Shown piece by piece: positions 59,127-64,000 of a stretch of DNA of 64,000 bases. Position 1 is the first letter of the stretch. Each line of letters begins with the position of its first letter. The translations under genes were made by a program, and so were the position numbers. The stretch is taken from NCBI RefSeq assembly GCF_020080835.1, contig NC_058159.1, positions 24,896,474-24,960,473 of the forward strand. The letters run 5' to 3'. Source of the DNA: Cotesia glomerata (taxonomy: Eukaryota > Arthropoda > Insecta > Hymenoptera > Braconidae). The notes beneath the pieces are model-generated. The model saw only the letters and a program-made list of their open reading frames with translations. It did not search any database and was not told the origin of the DNA.

Positions 59127-59799
59127 TAATTTTAATTGTTATCTCTGTAAAAAAAAAAAATAAATGTTAAATTTATTTATTTAAAAATTTTTTATTCATA
59201 ATATATTACGTGCTTTTCAAACCATGATACTAAAGTTATCTGACAACTGTCAATTTTTTTAATTTTTATAACAAATCAATTGCAATAAAAAAGCCTTAAC
59301 AAATTCCACTAATAATGTTTGTTTAATTTTCACATGTGGAATTTTTTTATTGAATTTTTATTCATAATAATTTCATTGTTAAAACATTCTAACAAAATTT
59401 ATAATGTCAGTTAATTTTTCAGTGTCTTTTTTAAACCTACAATTTTACCTCATTGTTATTTTACTCCATATTTAGTGTATTTAGTTTTTTTATAATCACA
59501 GGAAAATAAACATTTTTTGTCTCTTTTTATTTTTTCTCTTCTTTAGATAACGCGCGCATGTCTGTGCCGGTTTTAGCGGTTATGAATTCACAATGGTGTC
59601 TTTACAGTTGAAAATATTTTACAAAATAACTATTTATTAACATTCAAATATTTAAACTAATTCCATAAATAATTACATGCATATATCGTGTATATTCTAA
59701 TTGATAAACATAATAATTAAAATATGTGGTAAAGTTTCAATACATCAATAATGGCTCTCGATATTCGTCACTTATGTAAACAAAAGTAACAAATTAATT
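59127..59799. other. Intergenic stretch with a dispersed-repeat copy
   Basis: SLC26 3' UTR with AATAAA near 59159. At about 59220-59420 lies a copy of the AT-rich repeat containing ACTAAAGTTATCTGACAACTGTCA, also found in the 30-38 kb genes. No gene seen. Confidence 0.45.
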
Positions 59800-61440
59800 A
59801 TTCATTAGATATACAATTCTATTCCAATGGATTACCTTCATTAAATTATGACAATCTTATTTCTCTGGCACGCGAAAGGATTAAAGGTAATTAGTTAATA
59901 ATTAATATTGTCTGCAACAATTCCATAATTTTTATTTTTTATTTACAGTCCTCAAAATAATCACAACGGTTACGAGAGATAATCCTGGCAAAAGTGATGA
60001 ATATATAAGGAGTCTTGTAATAGAAAGGTTGAAAAATATCCAAAGCTATGGTTACGCAACTTTATTAGCCAGCAAAGAACACCGAACAAGTTCTGATCAA
60101 GATATTCAGAATAGATTGATTGATCATGCATCATTTATAATGTTATCACTATCAGTAATTTCTAGTCGTCATTTTAAAGATCTCTAGCAGATTGAAGAGC
60201 AATTATGTAAACTGCGAATCTCTGCGCTAGATGATGAAGGGATCAGTGGTATTTCCAATAGTACGTTAGTCACTAATTTTGTGTTATATTTTACATAAAT
60301 TTGCTAATAATAATACAGTAAAAGCTCTTAAAAGTTACCCAGGTTATCTTTCTCGCTCTTATTAGTGTTTCATGAGAAATTGAGACAGAACTACGGTAAC
60401 TTTTAACAACTTTCACTGTAATTATGTATATTCTATTTTTTTAGATCGATGAGAGTGAAAAACGAGAGCTTAAACCACAGCTGATCAAATATCTACAAAA
60501 TCCCGACAGTTACAATGAAATTATATTTTTTAAAGTGCGAATTACAACTGTCATATGTACGATAAATCCTCATGAAGTTTACTTTATTGAAGAAATAGCT
60601 TTTATACCTTTTTATAAGATGAAACAAGCCTTGTGTAATTAGTTTTGGAATAGTAACTATAAAAAAAAAAAAAAAAAACAAACAGTAAGTCAAATTATTA
60701 ATTTAAACATAACATACCAATTTAATCAGTTTATTAATTGTTTTAATATATTTTAATTTATTTATAGATTTCTTCTTTGAATATTTAATCTTTAAAAAGC
60801 TTGGAAAATCCTTGTGAAAAATTTCAATTTTTATACAAATGAAGCAATCAGGATTAAATGACAGCGGAATAACTGTTAAAGATAATGACTACGTAATATT
60901 GAATACTAATTAATTTAATAAATAACTCGTTTTATTTATAACTAATAACTAATTTTTAATTTTTTCTAGTTATCTGAAAATACATTCTCGCCTTGTACAT
61001 GAATTACAATTACTGTCATTGTTGAAGTTATTTAAAGACAAATTCACTCAGAGGATGGACGTTGAGTCATTTGAGAAAGAGTACGAGTATTACATAAAGC
61101 ATGCTTATGTGATTCAAAACGTACCTACGTTAGCGGAAGGCTGCAATGACTGCCCTTTACAAATCACTCATATCACTGACATTGAAGATCTTGACGAGAC
61201 TCTGTCGTAGTGGAAAATTCCAAACTCAGGTATTCAAACAAATCTTATCAGTTTAAATCATGGCATTAATTACTCTAATTTTTATGACTTAATGTAAATT
61301 TGTTTTGTAGATAAGTGTGATATCATAGAAAAGTTTAAGAATGGAAATTCTGGTGCTGCGTGTGTTCACTATTTTCATGTGGTAAATTCATTTAGAATGA
61401 AAGCAATTATTCAACATATCAATGATTTTTTTATCATAGT
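59800..61440 (+). pseudogene. Decayed copy of DNA primase large subunit (PRIM2)
   Basis: Fragments follow primase large-subunit order. IQFYSNGLPSLNYDNLISLA at 59812-59884 is split by a canonical intron (GTAATT/TTACAG), and VLKIITT resumes at 59949. HASFIMLSLSVISSRHFKDL then hits an in-frame TAG at 60187, followed by QIEEQLCKLRI. EVYFIEEIAFIPFYKMKQAL at about 60574-60635 is followed by a stop. LFKDKFTQRMDVESFEKEYE and YYIKHAYVIQ at 61025-61105, then CNDCPL, correspond to the FeS-domain region. AACVHYFHV lies near 61352. Intact primase has about 500 residues with four FeS-binding Cys. Here at least two stops and large losses exclude function. The retained intron means it is not a retrocopy. Confidence 0.78.
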
Positions 61441-61481
61441 CGTTATGCTCAGATTTCCTGTCTATAAGAATTTCCTGATGA

Positions 61482-61989
61482 AGATGAACAAAGATTTTTC
61501 GATTCTTTTCGCTTTGATATATCTACTGAGATAACAGAAAATACAACATATAATTCTGAAAATCTTGAACAGGATGAAAGTGTTGGTTTTATAAATTCAG
61601 CTGAAGATAAATTAAAAGCTGATGTAGCTCCTGATGTCAAAAAAAGAAAAACCGATGTGGCTTTTTATGATTGCGAAGTAAAAATACCTGATGTGAATAA
61701 AAAAGTTGGAATAAATTCAACGAATGGAATAAAAAGAATTAGAGTAGAGTTTATGGATAGGTACTTGAGAATACGATATTTCAGTAAATATTCAAGACGA
61801 AAATTCGTCTTAAACAACTTTATCAGTTCTATTAGAACTATTATTGAAATTTACAAAAAAGCAGGAGGTAAGTTTTATAAATGCAAAAGTTTAACTGGAT
61901 ATTTTCAATTTCGTTTATTTTTCAGTAGAAATGTTTGGCTGAAGAATTTAATTATATCATCTCTGTTGAAAATATCAATCCAGGCTTAA
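61482..61989 (+). CDS. Unidentified ORF, possibly a gene fragment
   Basis: An open frame from about 61482 through 61989 carries a charged, protein-like sequence (DESVGFINSAEDKLKADVAP; VKKRKTDVAFYDCEVKIPDV; RIRVEFMDRYLRIRYFSKYS). The only good internal ATG is at 61657, giving 110 residues; the last third (after GCAGGAG|GTAAGT at 61868) is probably intron. KKRK could be a nuclear localisation signal. No family is recognised. It directly follows the primase remnant on the same strand, so it may be another broken exon of that locus or of an unrelated gene. Confidence 0.35.
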
Positions 61990-62460
61990 TAATCAATATA
62001 TTAAGGCAAAATGAGTGAATATTTATGCTTAAATATTGAAAATTTATCATTGTTATTTAAGTAACAAAGTTTTATCAAAACATTTGCTAATTTGATCAAT
62101 AAAATCATCATTACATTACTTCGATTGTATTACTTCGTCCAGGTATAAGATCTCCGACGACTTCTAAAAAAACTTTGAGTCTTCAGACATACTATTATTC
62201 TCATTTATATACATTTTTATTTTATTGTAAGTTTGTAATACATTGTTATTCAATTTACCAAAAAATTTAGTTTAATTATAATAAAAATGTTGAATTATTT
62301 AAATGTAAAGGCCAATTTTTCAATTAAAAATTAATTTATTATTTACACGAAAAATTTTTAATATTGAAAAATTGACCTGGTTATTTTAAAAAAAATTTTC
62401 CAAATATTCAACAATGAAAAAGTAATTTTTTTGAACTTTCGCGGTTTTGATGGTAGTTAA
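61990..62460. other. Gene-free AT-rich stretch
   Basis: Nothing recognisable beyond AATAAA-type sites near 62098. Confidence 0.4.
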
Positions 62461-62720
62461 CGTTGGAAGCGGTAGCGCTAGTAGCGATTTGCGCAGTAAA
62501 GAGAGATTAAATTTATAGTTGTCGTAATGGTGTTGTTGTAACGCGCCTTACTGTGGTAAACCCAGCAAACTCCGTGCCAAGCAATGGAGGCTCATTTACA
62601 ATAAAATTCCATGGTTAGAACGTAAATGTGTTTTTCAGCGTATTTTAAAGTTTAATTATTGTGTGATAGTGAAAATTTTCTCTTTTGTGAACAATCTTCG
62701 ATACATTAGCATAGGTGAGT
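62461..62720 (+). promoter_or_regulatory. Possible promoter and non-coding first exon of a gene beyond the window
   Basis: Locally GC-richer than its surroundings (GAAGCGGTAGCGCTAGTAGC; TTGTAACGCGCCTTACTG). It ends in an optimal splice donor, CATAG|GTGAGT, at about 62714. No ATG-led frame joins the donor, so it would be 5' UTR. A second similar but weaker candidate lies near 63600-63700. Confidence 0.35.
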
Positions 62721-64000
62721 GATTATTTTTAAAAAAATGAGTATCTAACGATTAATTTAGCTCGACATTCTTCACTAGGTGCCTCTTATGTGAAAAAAAT
62801 ATAAATATAACCTAAGTATGTACGCTTAGCGCGCCTCAAAAATTGGAAACTACACTAAAAATGACATTATTTCAAGTTATTTATTCATCATATTCAAATA
62901 TTAATCCCAATAATTATTTGAAGGAAAAAAATAATTTTACCACAATTTATCATTATTTCAAAATCGATTACACGGTATAATTCTAATACCGAGCCTTACA
63001 GCTGCCATATTGCCAGCCGAGTTATTTATTTTTTATCAATTTTTTTTTTTATTTTATAAACTTGTTTTTTTTATTGCTCGACTATTTTACAAGCCAGTGG
63101 TTCAGTTATTTATATTTTGTTATTATTATTTATAAATAATATTATCAACATCATATTTATTTATTTAATTGTAATGTGAGTCGCCCAAAAAATCGTAACG
63201 GCAATCTGTGGCGATGCCAAAAATGGATACGCCACAAGTAACTAGATAACTTAAATACACTTAACGTTATATATGTTTGTGAAATAATATATATTAAATA
63301 CACATATACATAATATATCATATTAAATATAACATATACATTTAATGAGAAACAAAAATTATTGAACGGTATCTTAGATCGCCGCTCCAATAACTGTAAA
63401 TATTATTTTATTAATTAAAATTCTCATTTAATTAACAATCTTTAATTTTTTCAGGTTGATAATTATATTAAAAAAAATTAAATTATAAAAAAAAACAACT
63501 ATACTAATAAATTTATAGAAGTTGGTACCGGCTTGATATTCTAATTATTATATTCGAATTAGAATAAACTTGCGATTATTTTGCACAGTATCCGATATAC
63601 TTAAGACTTTAAGAGCATACTCTGTGGGAGTGTCTCTGGAATGTGGTCACACTGCTTGCGTTTAGTTTTCTTTGCTTGTGGTCATCTCGCAAAATCGTTT
63701 TCTCTTCCTCTTCATCCTATTTCAATAATAACAACAAAAAAAAACAACAATAATAATTGAAGTAATAATTATAAATTGTTTCAGAATATAATCCGATGAA
63801 AAATACTCAATATAAAATAAATATAAAATCTGACCATCAAATGATTACTTGAATAAAAATAATAACAATAAAAAATAAAGGTATGTAAATATATGTAAAG
63901 TAATGAATTAATAATTAAAATAAAACTAGCAATGGGCGATAGGAAGTAAATCAGTATTGCTCTTTGTTTAATATAAAGAGAGGACATGTACTGTTAGTTA
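62721..64000. other. Window-end stretch, possibly intron; FLYWCH-like scrap at 63175-63240
   Basis: No supported complete exon. The plus-strand frame at about 63176-63240 reads SRPKNRNGNLWRCQKWIRHK and then a stop. It resembles the N-G-x-x-x-W-R-C core of FLYWCH zinc fingers, but no paired His or flanking domain follows. The rest is AT-rich with no recognised element. Confidence 0.3.

Noticed and set aside
1..64000. CRISPR array, bacterial operon or rRNA genes
   Set aside because: None seen. The regular repeats present are tandem gene copies and microsatellites, and genes have spliceosomal introns throughout.

Overview
The window is nuclear DNA of an insect, most likely a parasitoid wasp. 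It is AT-rich and intron-rich, and it contains many short inverted-repeat transposons and a tRNA-derived SINE. The genes have animal gene structures with GT-AG introns and single-copy animal orthologues. The wasp assignment is inference: it rests mainly on an intronless ankyrin gene with a PRANC-like C-terminus, a gene class known from parasitoid Hymenoptera, Wolbachia and poxviruses. All exon limits below were read by eye from splice sites and reading-frame continuity.

Layout. (1) 2.1-14.0 kb, plus strand: a secreted ADAMTS-like matrix protein (14 visible exons, seven thrombospondin repeats, C-terminal PLAC domain). Its introns hold at least five small inverted-repeat elements and a SINE. 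(2) 14.3-27.8 kb: an accessory island between two direct copies of the 3' end of the ARMC6 gene, one a pseudogene and one functional. Inside are the ANK-PRANC-like gene (17.5-19.1 kb), a 90-residue protein that looks like a free-standing PAH (Sin3-type) domain (22.7 kb), and a tandem array of deleted copies of that small gene, invaded by other repeats. (3) 28.1-36.4 kb: a compact housekeeping block of ARMC6 (-), delta-COP (+), an RFXANK/ANKRA2-type ankyrin protein (-) and the KEOPS subunit TPRKB (+). (4) 37.3-48.4 kb: NPL4 (-), whose 7.3-kb intron contains a complete opposite-strand gene for a RING/B-box protein ending in a cyclophilin domain that lacks its catalytic residues. (5) 50.6-55.3 kb: a PPPDE (deSUMOylase-type) plus PUL-domain protein. 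(6) 56.2-59.1 kb: an SLC26A11-type anion transporter whose start codon is split by an intron. (7) 59.8-61.4 kb: a decayed copy of the DNA primase large subunit. An unidentified ORF, a possible promoter with a first exon and a FLYWCH-like scrap follow before the window ends.

Functional links: NPL4 and the PPPDE-PUL protein are divergent neighbours. Each carries a domain known to work with the p97/Cdc48 ATPase, and the RING gene nested in NPL4 is also ubiquitin-related. The other genes look like ordinary neighbours. The part most worth following up is the island at 14.3-27.8 kb.
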